A DNA stretch of 64,000 bases, taken from positions 916,290-980,289 of the forward strand of contig NZ_JACIDJ010000001.1 of assembly GCF_014196305.1 (NCBI RefSeq), read 5' to 3'. The notes beneath the pieces are model-generated. The model worked only from the letters and a program-made list of their open reading frames with translations. It was not told the origin of the DNA and made no database searches. The position numbers and the translations under genes are program-made. Positions 31,913 through 40,108 of the stretch are shown here, in pieces. The number at the start of each line of letters is the position of its first letter. The stretch's first letter is position 1. The stretch is from Roseococcus suduntuyensis (lineage in GTDB: Bacteria > Pseudomonadota > Alphaproteobacteria > Acetobacterales > Acetobacteraceae).

Positions 31913-32179
31913 TCAGTCTTCGGCCACGCCGAATTCCTCGTCGATCTGATTTTGCCGGTGCGCGAACCAGAAAATCTGAATGACGAAGACAATCAGCGAC
32001 CCCTGCGCGGCCATGTAGAAGCCAAGCGGGAAGCCCGCGATCACGACGCCGTTCAGCACCGTGACGAACATATGGATGAAGAAGCTGAAGACCGCCCAGA
32101 TGGCCAGCGAAACCCACATCAGGTTTCGCGTCTTGGCCCAGTGCGCCTCCGCCACTTCCGGTGGCAGTTTGTCCGACAA
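31913..32179 (-). CDS. DUF4212 symporter small subunit
   Basis: An 88-residue protein with two membrane helices (LMWVSLAIWAVFSFFIHMFV and YMAAQGSLIVFVIQIFWFA), beginning LSDKLPPEVAEAHWAKTRNL. This is the DUF4212 pattern found directly before ActP-like carriers. It ends with the family's charged tail HRQNQIDEEFGVAED. The start is read as TTG 32179, with GGGAGGGATGGGCG upstream. The in-frame ATG at 32272 would add 31 residues unlike the family. It is the first gene of the symporter operon. Confidence 0.9.
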   Translation of the reverse strand: MSDKLPPEVAEAHWAKTRNLMWVSLAIWAVFSFFIHMFVTVLNGVVIAGFPLGFYMAAQGSLIVFVIQIFWFAHRQNQIDEEFGVAED

Positions 32180-32371
32180 CGCCCATCCCTCCCATCGTGA
32201 TGGGGAGAAGGCCACGCGAAGACGCCAGTCCGTGCGTCTTCGGACCCACCCCCTGGTTGCACGCGCAAACATCCCGGGCCTTGGCCGGAGTCAGAATTTC
32301 GGTTCCGCACGGTGTCTGACGACCGATTGCTGCGCGAAACAATGGTCTCGCAGCAAGGCAACGGGCGTCAA

Positions 32372-32403
32372 ACAGAAATTCTGTCAATTTTCATGTGAAA
32401 TTG
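32372..32403. promoter_or_regulatory. AT-rich operator-like inverted repeats in a divergent promoter region
   Basis: In the 284-base gap between DUF4212 and the gene at 32464, a conspicuous AT-rich island contains ACAGAA-A-TTCTGT (32372-32384) and, directly after, TTTCA-TG-TGAAA (32389-32400), flanked by CAAT and ATTG. Both are regulator-like palindromes in otherwise 70% GC DNA. The rest of the gap (32180-32371) holds no ORF that I trust. Confidence 0.5.
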
Positions 32404-32463
32404 TCGGTGTGCTTGCGGCGGCCCTCCGGCCCCCTGCACACTGGGCGCAAATGGGGGGGTGAC

Positions 32464-33096
32464 ATGGCGGTGCAGGGCTGGATCGGGGCCATCTTCAAGG
32501 AGGCGCGCGGCCGCGCGGACTGGCCCGCCGCCGTGGAGGCCATCCGCGCCGGCGCGGCCTACCTGGCCCAGGGCGCGAGCTATTCCTACCTGCGCGCCCG
32601 TACATTGCTGGCCGGGCCGCGCCTGTTCCAGGACGCGGATTTCGGCTTCGCGCTGACCATCTGCAAATGGGAGGGCTTCGGCGTCGCCGCGCAGGACCTC
32701 ATCCTGATCCTGGAGGCGGAACTGCGCGACCGCCTGCCGCCCGACCCCGAAGCCCGCGCCCCCGTGCTGGCCGCGCTCTACCGCGAGGTGCTGGAGAGCG
32801 AAGCCCTGCCCGAGCACCGCGCCGCCGCGGGCTGGGATGACCTGGTGGCGGAGTTCGACGCGCGCCTGCCCGTCTTCCTCTCCCGCCCGCCCTTGAAGCC
32901 CGACGCCATCTCCATCGCCACCGCGCTGCGCCTGCTGGAACACGCCCCCATCGAGGAGAGCGTGCGCCAGGCCGACAAGATGATGGTGGTGAACAACGTG
33001 GCGTTCCGCTTCATCGAGTATCAGGCGAAGCTGCGCCGCAAGCTCGACCTGCCCGGCCTGGCCGAGGAGCTTTCGGCGCGGATGCGCGTGCCGTGA
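32464..33096 (+). CDS. Conserved protein of unknown function, coupled to the DUF294 gene
   Basis: A 210-residue soluble protein, mostly helical, without signal peptide, membrane segment or a motif I can name. Notable blocks: WIGAIFKEARGRADWPAAVE, FGFALTICKWEGFGVAAQDL and the C-terminal DKMMVVNNVAFRFIEYQAKL. The ATG at 32464 follows a GGGGGGGTGAC sequence. Its TGA overlaps the GTG of the exonuclease-CBS-DUF294 gene (GTGA), so the two are almost certainly made together. The position opposite a symporter operon suggests a part in its regulation or in signalling with the DUF294 protein, which is inference. Confidence 0.75.
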   Translation: MAVQGWIGAIFKEARGRADWPAAVEAIRAGAAYLAQGASYSYLRARTLLAGPRLFQDADFGFALTICKWEGFGVAAQDLILILEAELRDRLPPDPEARAPVLAALYREVLESEALPEHRAAAGWDDLVAEFDARLPVFLSRPPLKPDAISIATALRLLEHAPIEESVRQADKMMVVNNVAFRFIEYQAKLRRKLDLPGLAEELSARMRVP

Positions 33097-35225
33097 CCAT
33101 CTCCGCCGCCACGCCGCTGATCGCGCTGGAGGTGGCGGTACTGGACACGGAAACGACCGGCCTCGACGTGCGGCAGGACCGCATCGTGCAGATCGGCGCG
33201 GTGCGGATGCGCGGGGCGGAGCTGGTGCCGGATGCACCCTTCGACCGCATCGTGAACCCCGGCCGCCCCATCCCGCCCGTGGCCAGCCGCGTGCATGGGC
33301 TGACCGATGCCGACGTGGCCCAGCACCCACCGCTCCCCGCCATCCTGCCCGAATTGCTGGACTGGCTGGGCGATGCGGTGGTGGTCGGCCACTCCATCCA
33401 TTTCGACCTGGCGGTGCTGCGCCACGAGGCGCGGCGCCACGACCTCACCTGGCGCGAACCGCGCGTGCTGGACGTGGCCTTCCTGGCGGCCGGGCTGGAT
33501 CGCGGGCTGGTGGACACCTCGCTGGACGGGCTGGCGCTCGGCCTCGGCATCGCGGTGGAGGGGCGGCACACCGCCTGGGGCGATGCCCAGGCCACGGCCC
33601 GCATCTATGCCGCGCTGCTGCCGCGCCTGCAGGAAGCCGGCATCCGCACCCTGGGCGAGGCGGAGACGCTCTCCCGCCGCGCCACCGATCTCATCGCGCG
33701 GCAGGAACGCGCGGGCTGGTTCGACCGCATGGCTGGCGGCGGGCGGCCGGACTACGCCCTGGCCGCCATGCGCGCGGGCGGGCAGCGGGCGACGGACAGC
33801 TTCCTCTACCGCACGCGCCTTGGGGATGTGATGTCGAGCCCCGTCATCGCCATCGCGGAGACGGCGACGGTGCACGAGGCCGCGCAGCTCATGCACGCGC
33901 GCGGCATCGGCAGCGTCTTCGTGGAGACCGCCGAAGGCCACGGCATCGTCACCGAACGCGACATGCTGCGCGCCATGTCCCAGATGGGGGCGGAAGGCGG
34001 CGCCATGGCCGCCCCCATCGCGCGCTTCATGAGCCGGCCGGTGCTGTCCGCGCCCGCCGACACCTTCCTCTACCGCGCGCTGGGGCTGATGGCGCGGCGC
34101 AACCTGCGCTACCTGGGCGTGACCGAGGGCGGGCGGCTCTGCGGCATCTTCACGCTGCGCACCCTGCTGCGCGAACGCGCGCTGGCCACGCTCGCCGTGG
34201 GCGACGAAATCGCGGCCGCGACGGGGGCCGCCGACCTCGCGCGGGTGCAGGCGGCGCTGCCGGGCCTGGCCGCCGGGCTGCTGGCCGATGGGCTGGAGGC
34301 GCGCGCCGTCGCCGCCATCATCGCCGCCGAGAACCGCGCCATGACCGCCCGCGCCGCCGAACTGGCCGAGGCCGAGCTGGGGTCGCCCCCGGCCGACTAC
34401 GCGCTGCTGGTGCTGGGCTCGGGCGGCCGGGGTGAGAGCCTGCTGGCCCCGGACCAGGACAACGCCCTGGTCATCGCCGATGGCTACACCGGCGACCTGG
34501 ATGCGGCCGAGGATTGGTTCACGCGCCTCGCCACCCGCGTGAACGCGATGCTGGACCAGGCGGGCATTCCGCTCTGCAAGGGCGGCGTGATGGCGCGCAA
34601 CCGCCCCTGGCGGCGGCGGCTGTCGGAATGGCGGGCGCAGCTGGCGGAATGGGCGCGGCGGCCGGAGCCGGCGGCCATGCTGAACCTCGACATCTTCTAT
34701 GACTTCACGCCGGCCCATGCGCCCACGGCGGGCGGCGCGGCGCTGGCCGAAGGTTTGCGCGTGGCCGCCACCGAGACGGCGCGCGGTGCGCCCGCCTTGC
34801 TGCGCGCCATGGGCGAGATCGCGGGCGGGCACACGGCGCCGCTGGGCCTGTTCGGCCGCATCCGGCGTGATGAGGCCGGGCGGGTGGATCTGAAATCGGG
34901 GGCGCTGCTGCCCATCACGGCCGGGGCACGCGTCATCGCGCTGCGCCATGGCGTCACGGCGCTCGCCACGCCGGAGCGGCTGCGCCAGGCGGCGGCCCAG
35001 GCCGGGCGCGGCGAGACGGATGCCGCGTTGCTCGCCGATGTGCACGGCTTCCTGCTGCGCCTGTTGCTGGCGCAGCAGATCGCGGATCTGGAGGCCGGCA
35101 TCACCCCCGGCAACCGGGTGGAACTGGCGCGGCTGTCGCGCCAGGACCAGGACCACCTGAAGGACGCGCTGGGCCGCATCGAGACGATGCGCGAGATGCT
35201 GCGCGACTTGTTGCAGGGGGTGTGA
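33093..35225 (+). CDS. DnaQ-type exonuclease - CBS pair - DUF294 nucleotidyltransferase fusion
   Basis: A 710-residue cytoplasmic multidomain protein. Residues about 10-180 form a DEDDh 3'-5' exonuclease with all five residues: D18 and E20 (LDTETTG), D105 (HSIHFDLAVL), H159 and D164 (RHTAWGDA). Residues about 240-360 are two CBS repeats (DVMSSPVIAIAETATVHEAA; FMSRPVLSAPADTFLYRALG), which usually bind adenosine nucleotides. Residues about 435-560 are a GlnD-like DUF294 nucleotidyltransferase with GSGGRGES and the metal-binding DQD, and about 570-705 is the DUF294 C-terminal domain. DUF294/CBS proteins commonly sit near ActP-type symporters, often with a cyclic-nucleotide domain. Here an intact exonuclease occupies the N-terminus. 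The start is GTG 33093, overlapping the upstream stop. Confidence 0.88.
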   Translation: MTISAATPLIALEVAVLDTETTGLDVRQDRIVQIGAVRMRGAELVPDAPFDRIVNPGRPIPPVASRVHGLTDADVAQHPPLPAILPELLDWLGDAVVVGHSIHFDLAVLRHEARRHDLTWREPRVLDVAFLAAGLDRGLVDTSLDGLALGLGIAVEGRHTAWGDAQATARIYAALLPRLQEAGIRTLGEAETLSRRATDLIARQERAGWFDRMAGGGRPDYALAAMRAGGQRATDSFLYRTRLGDVMSSPVIAIAETATVHEAAQLMHARGIGSVFVETAEGHGIVTERDMLRAMSQMGAEGGAMAAPIARFMSRPVLSAPADTFLYRALGLMARRNLRYLGVTEGGRLCGIFTLRTLLRERALATLAVGDEIAAATGAADLARVQAALPGLAAGLLADGLEARAVAAIIAAENRAMTARAAELAEAELGSPPADYALLVLGSGGRGESLLAPDQDNALVIADGYTGDLDAAEDWFTRLATRVNAMLDQAGIPLCKGGVMARNRPWRRRLSEWRAQLAEWARRPEPAAMLNLDIFYDFTPAHAPTAGGAALAEGLRVAATETARGAPALLRAMGEIAGGHTAPLGLFGRIRRDEAGRVDLKSGALLPITAGARVIALRHGVTALATPERLRQAAAQAGRGETDAALLADVHGFLLRLLLAQQIADLEAGITPGNRVELARLSRQDQDHLKDALGRIETMREMLRDLLQGV

Positions 35226-35232
35226 GCCGGCG

Positions 35233-36720
35233 TCAGGCCAGCGCGGCCTGGATCGCCTCCGCCACCAGCCGCCCGCTCTCGGCCGCGCCGTTCATGTAGC
35301 CGGAGTGGTCCTCGCTCATGTGTTCGCCCGCGAAATACAGGCCGGCGCGCGGGGCCAGGGCCTCGGCGAATTCCGTCATCTGCCCGGGCGCGAAGCAGGT
35401 GTAGCTGCCGCCCGCATAGGGGTTGGAGGGCCAGTGCATCCGGTTGGCGCGGCCGTTGAACCCCGCCCCGGCCCCCGCCAGCGCCGGGTCCACCGAGGCC
35501 ATGGCGGCGCGGGCGCGCGCCTCCGGGCGGCCCGTGCGGAAGCCGAGCCCCGCCTGGCCGCCTGCGAAGATGGTCATGGCCCCCGCGCCCGTGCCGGGGC
35601 GGGCGTGGTCCTCCCAGATGGTCTGGTAGCCCAGATCGTTCAGGCATTCGCCGCTCTGCCCCGCCGCGCGCCAGGGGCGGGCATTCGTGCCGGCGAAGAG
35701 CTTCGCGTTGGTGCCGTAGCGCGTCTCCGCGATGGCGCGCCGCGCGAGCGGTGGCAGGTCCAGCGTGATCTCCACCTGGCGCAGCATGGTCAGCGGCAGG
35801 GCGAGGACCATCATCTCCGCCTCCACCGCCCCGCCGCCCGCGAAGACGGCGCGATACCCCTGGCCCGCGGGGCGCAGCGCCACCAGCCGCCGCCCCGTCT
35901 CGATCCGTCCCGCATGGAGCCGCGCCAACGCCGCCGGCACGCGGTCATTGCCGCCCGCCACCTGGTAGCGCTGGTCGGAGGCGAAGAGGCCGCGACGCAG
36001 CATTTCCGGACCCGGCGTGAAACTGTGGGAGAAGTAGAGGCCGGACATCAGCTCCGGCTCCAGCCCCATCTCCTGGGTGAGGCCGATGTCGAGCAGGCGG
36101 CGCAGCCAGCCGGTGATGCCCGCCCTGTCCATCATCGCCGCCGCCGACATCGCATCCTGTTCCGCCTCGGGCAGGGATTTGAGGCGTTCGAGTGCGGGCA
36201 TGAAGCCGCCGGCCTCGGCCACGATCTCGGCCACGCCCCGCCGAGCGCCCTGCACGAAATAGGTGGTCTCGAGGTCGGCGGCGGGGCCTTCCTCGCCATC
36301 CTCCAGCGCGAGGCCGAGGCGGCGGGCCATGGCCAGCATGTCCTCGTGCTCGGAGTTGATGAAGCTGCCGCCCAGCTCCACCACCGTGCCGGCGCCCAGC
36401 AGGTCGGGTCCGCTGTGGATGCGCCCGCCGAGCCGGGTGTTTGCCTCGTGCAGGGTGACGCGGGAGAGGCCGGCGGTGACCAGACGGTCCAGCACCACCA
36501 GCCCCGCCAGCCCACCGCCGATAATGGCGACGCGCCGGTCGCTCCGCGCCAGCCCAGGCTGGGGGCGGGCGATGGCCAGGGCCGCGCCGCCGCCCAGCAA
36601 GGCGCGCCGGGGCAGGCGGTGATGGAGCAGGGCCTCGGCGGACGGTGCGCCGGGGCGCCGCGCCCAGGCGGCCAGCGCGAGGGCGCGTTGCAGATGGCCG
36701 AAAAGCGGGGTGCGTGCCAT
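35233..36720 (-). CDS. Flavin-containing amine oxidase family protein, probable Tat substrate
   Basis: A 495-residue FAD enzyme of the monoamine oxidase group. An N-terminal segment with HRLPRRALLGGGAALAIA (about 33-50) looks like a twin-arginine signal, although without the full SRRxFLK consensus. The dinucleotide fold follows directly (VAIIGGGLAGLVVLDRLVTA, then LHEANTRLGGRIHSG). The C-terminal FAD-contact motif is YFAGEHMSEDHSGYMNGAAE. Likely substrates are amines or amino acids oxidised in the periplasm. It converges on the DUF294 gene, leaving only seven bases between the stops. The Bug receptor gene upstream is separated by a 144-base gap with a hairpin. Confidence 0.85.
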   Translation of the reverse strand: MARTPLFGHLQRALALAAWARRPGAPSAEALLHHRLPRRALLGGGAALAIARPQPGLARSDRRVAIIGGGLAGLVVLDRLVTAGLSRVTLHEANTRLGGRIHSGPDLLGAGTVVELGGSFINSEHEDMLAMARRLGLALEDGEEGPAADLETTYFVQGARRGVAEIVAEAGGFMPALERLKSLPEAEQDAMSAAAMMDRAGITGWLRRLLDIGLTQEMGLEPELMSGLYFSHSFTPGPEMLRRGLFASDQRYQVAGGNDRVPAALARLHAGRIETGRRLVALRPAGQGYRAVFAGGGAVEAEMMVLALPLTMLRQVEITLDLPPLARRAIAETRYGTNAKLFAGTNARPWRAAGQSGECLNDLGYQTIWEDHARPGTGAGAMTIFAGGQAGLGFRTGRPEARARAAMASVDPALAGAGAGFNGRANRMHWPSNPYAGGSYTCFAPGQMTEFAEALAPRAGLYFAGEHMSEDHSGYMNGAAESGRLVAEAIQAALA

Positions 36721-36831
36721 GGCCTTCGGCCCTTCTCCTGGACGTGCGGCTGTTGCCGCTTGCGGCCAAGGTTAAGGTTCCGGGCACGCGCCCTGCAACC
36801 AGGACGTGTGCGGCGGCCTGGGTCGCGGGTT

Positions 36832-36852
36832 GGGCGGCCGGTCAGGCCGCCC
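36832..36852 (-). terminator. Candidate hairpin after the Bug receptor gene
   Basis: Perfect 8-base arms GGGCGGCC (36832-36839) and GGCCGCCC (36845-36852) around GGTCA, 12 bases beyond the stop of the receptor gene. There is no T-run. Elsewhere the 36721-36864 gap shows nothing notable. Confidence 0.4.
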
Positions 36853-36864
36853 TCGCGGGCGCGA

Positions 36865-37851
36865 CTAGATCCGCAGGTTCAGGCGCCGGATCATCACGCC
36901 CTCCTCCTCGAAGGTCCGGCGGGCGAAGGCGGCGTAGTCCTCGCTGTTCATGTACCAGGGCAGCATGTCGTAGCGGTCCAGCACGTCCAGATGCGCCCGG
37001 TCCTCCAGCGCCTCCTTGAAGGCGTCGTGCAGCTTGGCCACGATCTCGGCCGGGATGCCCTTCGGGCCACCGAAGCCATAGGGCGAGGCGGAGACGACGG
37101 GCACACCCACCTCCTGCAGCGTCGGCACGTCGGGGAAGCGCTTCGCGCGCTCACGCCCCCACACCGCCAGAACGCGCACGCGGCCATCGAGCGCCAGCGG
37201 CGCCCAGCCCGAGCTGTCGGCCAGCACGTCGATCTGCCCGCCCAGCAGGGCCGCGATGTTCTCCGCGAAGCCGCGGAAGGGCACGTGCAGGAACTCGGCA
37301 TCGGCGGCCAGCGCGATCTGCTCCATCGTGATGTGCAGCGAGGTGCCCACGCCCGGCGAGCCGTAGGAGAGGCGGCCAGGCTGCGCCTTCGCGCGCTCGA
37401 TCAGCTCCTGGTGGGTGCGGATGGGGCTGTCGGCGCGCACCACCGTGCCGAACAGGTAGCCCGTCAGGTGGATGACGTAGGTGAAGTCCTCCAGCGGGTT
37501 GAACAGCGGGCGCTGCACCATCTGCGGGTGACGGAACACGCTGATGGGCAGCTGGCCCAGCGTGTAGCCATCGGGCTGCGCCTGCGCGACCGCCTGCGGG
37601 CCGATGACGCCGCCGGCACCGGGCCGGTTTTCGATGGAGATGGGCTGGCCCAGCTTGCGCGACGCGATTTCCGCGATGGCGCGCATCTGCATGTCGGTGC
37701 TGCCACCCGGCGTCCAGGGGCAGATCAGGCGGATGGGGCGGTTGGGGAAGGGCGACTGGCCGATGGCGGGCGTGGCGAGGGATGCGGCGCCCGCGGCGCC
37801 CAGCATGAAGGTGCCACGGCGGCTGATGCCGCCCGCGCGGATGATGGTCAT
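36865..37851 (-). CDS. Bug-family (TctC) tripartite tricarboxylate receptor
   Basis: A 328-residue periplasmic solute receptor. The signal sequence contains SRRGTFMLGAAGAASLATPA, a twin-arginine-like start ending near AIGQ. The mature protein begins FPNRPIRLICPWTPGGSTDM and has the Bug signature IENRPGAGGVIGPQAVAQAQ then PDGYTLG. Bug receptors bind carboxylates or aromatic acids, and many are orphans without membrane partners beside them. Here it follows CaiB- and CitE-like genes on the same strand (105-base gap). That suggests uptake of the acid that those enzymes activate and cleave. The start is an ATG after GGGAGGATAAAAACCC. Confidence 0.92.
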   Translation of the reverse strand: MTIIRAGGISRRGTFMLGAAGAASLATPAIGQSPFPNRPIRLICPWTPGGSTDMQMRAIAEIASRKLGQPISIENRPGAGGVIGPQAVAQAQPDGYTLGQLPISVFRHPQMVQRPLFNPLEDFTYVIHLTGYLFGTVVRADSPIRTHQELIERAKAQPGRLSYGSPGVGTSLHITMEQIALAADAEFLHVPFRGFAENIAALLGGQIDVLADSSGWAPLALDGRVRVLAVWGRERAKRFPDVPTLQEVGVPVVSASPYGFGGPKGIPAEIVAKLHDAFKEALEDRAHLDVLDRYDMLPWYMNSEDYAAFARRTFEEEGVMIRRLNLRI

Positions 37852-37956
37852 GGGTTTTTATCCTCCCGGTGGATCGCCGGACATGCCGAGGCAGTCCGTC
37901 TGGTCGAGGCGCAGTTTGGAACCGCGAGCCCCCGGGCGCAACCCGCGCCCCCCGCC

Positions 37957-38796
37957 TCAGCCGCCGGCCAACGAGAGGGTGCGCCGCGCGCGGATCAGGA
38001 TGGGTTCGTCCACCATCATCCCGTCCACGACGAAGGAACCGCGCCCTTCGCGCGCCGCCGCCTCCGCGGCCGCGAGCTGCCGCCGCGCGAGGTCCACCTC
38101 CGCCGCACCGGGCGAGAAGCCCTCGTTCAGGATGGGCACGACGGAGGGGTGGATGCAGCTCGCCCCCACCAGCCCCGCGCGGCGCGAACGCGCCACCAGG
38201 GCGCGCAGCTTCTCGGCGTCGCGATAATCGGCCACGGTGCCGAGCGTGCCCAGCGGCGCGACACCCGCCGCGACGGCGGCCAGCACCATCTGCCGCTTGG
38301 CCAGCGCGATGATCTCGTCATCCGGCGCCGCGCCGATCTCGGCGGCCAGGTCCTCCGCGCCGATCAGCAGGCCCGCGACCAGCGGCGAGGCGCGCGCCAT
38401 CTCCGTCATGCGCGGCAGGGCGGCGGCGGTCTCGATCATCACGATCATGCGCATGGGGCGGGGTGCGGCGGCCAGCATTTCGGCCGCCAACTGCACATGG
38501 TCTGGCCCCAGCGCCTTGGTCAGCAGGATGCCATCGGCCCCCGCCGCCATTGCGGCCTCGATGTCGCCCACGGCCAGGGCGAGGGGCCGGTTCACGCGCA
38601 CCAGCACATCCGCGCCGCCGCCGCGCGCGGTGGGCACCGCTTCGGCGAGAGCCGCGCGGGCCTCCGCCTTGCGGTCGGGCGGCACGCTGTCCTCCAGGTC
38701 CAGCAGCACGGCATCGGCGCCGGCCGTGGCCGACTTCGCCACGAAACGCGGCACGTTCGCCGGCACATAGAGCATGGAGCGCCAGATGCGGTTCAT
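37957..38796 (-). CDS. CitE/HpcH-HpaI-type CoA ester lyase
   Basis: A 279-residue TIM-barrel lyase of the citrate lyase beta-subunit-like group. It begins WRSMLYVPANVPRFVAKSA, with the CoA-binding Arg. Metal and substrate residues are in LLDLEDSVPPDRKAEAR, VMIETAAAL (Mg2+-binding Glu) and IGAEDLAAEIG (Asp). These enzymes cleave malyl-, citramalyl- or methylmalyl-CoA to acetyl-CoA or propionyl-CoA and a 2-oxo acid. The ATG overlaps the CaiB stop by four bases. CoA-transferase then lyase then receptor is a coherent route: import, activation, cleavage. The precise acid cannot be read from sequence. Confidence 0.9.
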   Translation of the reverse strand: MNRIWRSMLYVPANVPRFVAKSATAGADAVLLDLEDSVPPDRKAEARAALAEAVPTARGGGADVLVRVNRPLALAVGDIEAAMAAGADGILLTKALGPDHVQLAAEMLAAAPRPMRMIVMIETAAALPRMTEMARASPLVAGLLIGAEDLAAEIGAAPDDEIIALAKRQMVLAAVAAGVAPLGTLGTVADYRDAEKLRALVARSRRAGLVGASCIHPSVVPILNEGFSPGAAEVDLARRQLAAAEAAAREGRGSFVVDGMMVDEPILIRARRTLSLAGG

Positions 38797-40025
38797 GGAT
38801 TGCGTCCTCCATCGAGCACCACGCCGGCCGCGCGCAGGCGGGCGAGTTCGGCCTCGCCCAGCAGCGGCGCCAGCAGCGCGTCATTGTCTTGCCCCAGCGC
38901 GGGGGCCGGGTTGCGCTGGATGCCGGGGGTGGCGGAAAGGCGCGCCGTCTCGCCCGCCGTGGGCAGCCAGCCGCCGGGCATCTCTTCGTCCGGCACCTCG
39001 ATCAGCGCCTCGCGTCCGGCCACGTAGCGGTCCTGCGCCAGGCCCGCCACGTCCATGATGGGACCGATGGTGACGCCGTCGCGGTCGAACTGCGCCAGGG
39101 CCTGTTCCATGGTCAGCTCCGCGATGGCGTCGCGCACCACGCCATCGATCTCGTCCAGATGGCGGATGCGGTCGGCATTGGTGCGGAAGCGTGGGTCATC
39201 CACCAGCTCGGGCCGGCCGATGCTGCGCATCAGCTTCACGAACATGGCCTGGGTGGAGCTGGACAACCCCACCCATCCGCCATCCTTCGTGCGGTAGGCG
39301 TTGCGCGGCGCGGTGTTGGTGCTGCGGCTGCCGGTGCGCGGCTTCACCTTTCCGGTGATGCGGTGGTTGGCCATCTGCGGCTCCAGCACCGTGAAGATCG
39401 GCTCGAAGAGCGAGAGGTCCATCACCTGGCCTTGCCCGGTGGCCTCGGCATGGCGCAGCGCGATCATGGCCGTCGCCGCGCCATAGAGGCCGGCATAGGC
39501 ATCGGCCATGAACATCGGCGGCAGCACGGGTTCGCGGTCCTCGAAGCCGTTGATGGCGGCGAAGCCCGAATAGCCCTCGACCAGCGTGCCGAAGCCCGGC
39601 TTGTGCGCGAAGGGCCCCGTCTGCCCCCAGCCCGAGATGCGCGCGATGACGAGGCGCGGGTTGATGGCGTGCAGCGTGGCGGGGGCGAGGCCCATCTCCT
39701 CCAGCACGCCGGGGCGGAAGCTTTCCACCAGCATGGCGGCGTCTTCCACCAGGCGCTTGATGATGGCGATGGCGTCCGGCTGGCGCAGGTCGAGGCAGAG
39801 GCTGCGCTTGTTGCGGCACCAGGTCTTCCAGGAGGTCTCGATGCCGCCGACCTTCCAGGCGCGCAGCGAATCCCCTGCCGGCGGTTCGACCTTGATGACC
39901 TCGGCGCCGTGGTCCGCCAGCACCTTCGTGAGCATGTTGCCGGCGACGAGGCGCGAGAGGTCCACGACCCGCACACCCTCCAGCGCGCCACGCGCGCTCG
40001 CGTCGAATTCCCGCCGCGTGAGCAT
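38793..40025 (-). CDS. CaiB/BaiF family III CoA-transferase
   Basis: A 410-residue family III CoA-transferase. The N-terminal signature is LEGVRVVDLSRLVAGNMLTK, with HGAEVIKVEPPAGDSLR following. The catalytic aspartate is D175 in MFMADAYAGLYGA, and NKRSLCLDL and ESFRPGVLEEMGL are typical. It would transfer CoA from a donor such as succinyl-CoA to a carboxylic acid, probably the substrate of the CitE-like lyase encoded next. A strong GGAGGAGG lies 10 bases before the ATG. Two family A elements occupy the upstream gap and belong to the end of the TAXI gene. Confidence 0.92.
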   Translation of the reverse strand: MLTRREFDASARGALEGVRVVDLSRLVAGNMLTKVLADHGAEVIKVEPPAGDSLRAWKVGGIETSWKTWCRNKRSLCLDLRQPDAIAIIKRLVEDAAMLVESFRPGVLEEMGLAPATLHAINPRLVIARISGWGQTGPFAHKPGFGTLVEGYSGFAAINGFEDREPVLPPMFMADAYAGLYGAATAMIALRHAEATGQGQVMDLSLFEPIFTVLEPQMANHRITGKVKPRTGSRSTNTAPRNAYRTKDGGWVGLSSSTQAMFVKLMRSIGRPELVDDPRFRTNADRIRHLDEIDGVVRDAIAELTMEQALAQFDRDGVTIGPIMDVAGLAQDRYVAGREALIEVPDEEMPGGWLPTAGETARLSATPGIQRNPAPALGQDNDALLAPLLGEAELARLRAAGVVLDGGRNP

Positions 40026-40108
40026 GGGCGTTGCCTCCTCCAGACTGGCGGGGCGACGCTATGGGCTGCCCCGGGGCGGGTCAATGCGACCCGCCCCGGT
40101 GCGATTTA

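Noticed and set aside
30051-31949. A 632-codon plus-strand frame opposite the symporter
   Set aside because: The His/Asp/Arg-rich translation has no domain and mirrors the conserved symporter gene.
35305-39027. A 1240-codon open frame on the plus strand, the longest in the window
   Set aside because: It runs antisense through the amine oxidase, Bug and CitE genes. Its translation is low-complexity Arg/Gly/His-rich and matches no family. Such frames arise from the GC-rich third positions of real genes.
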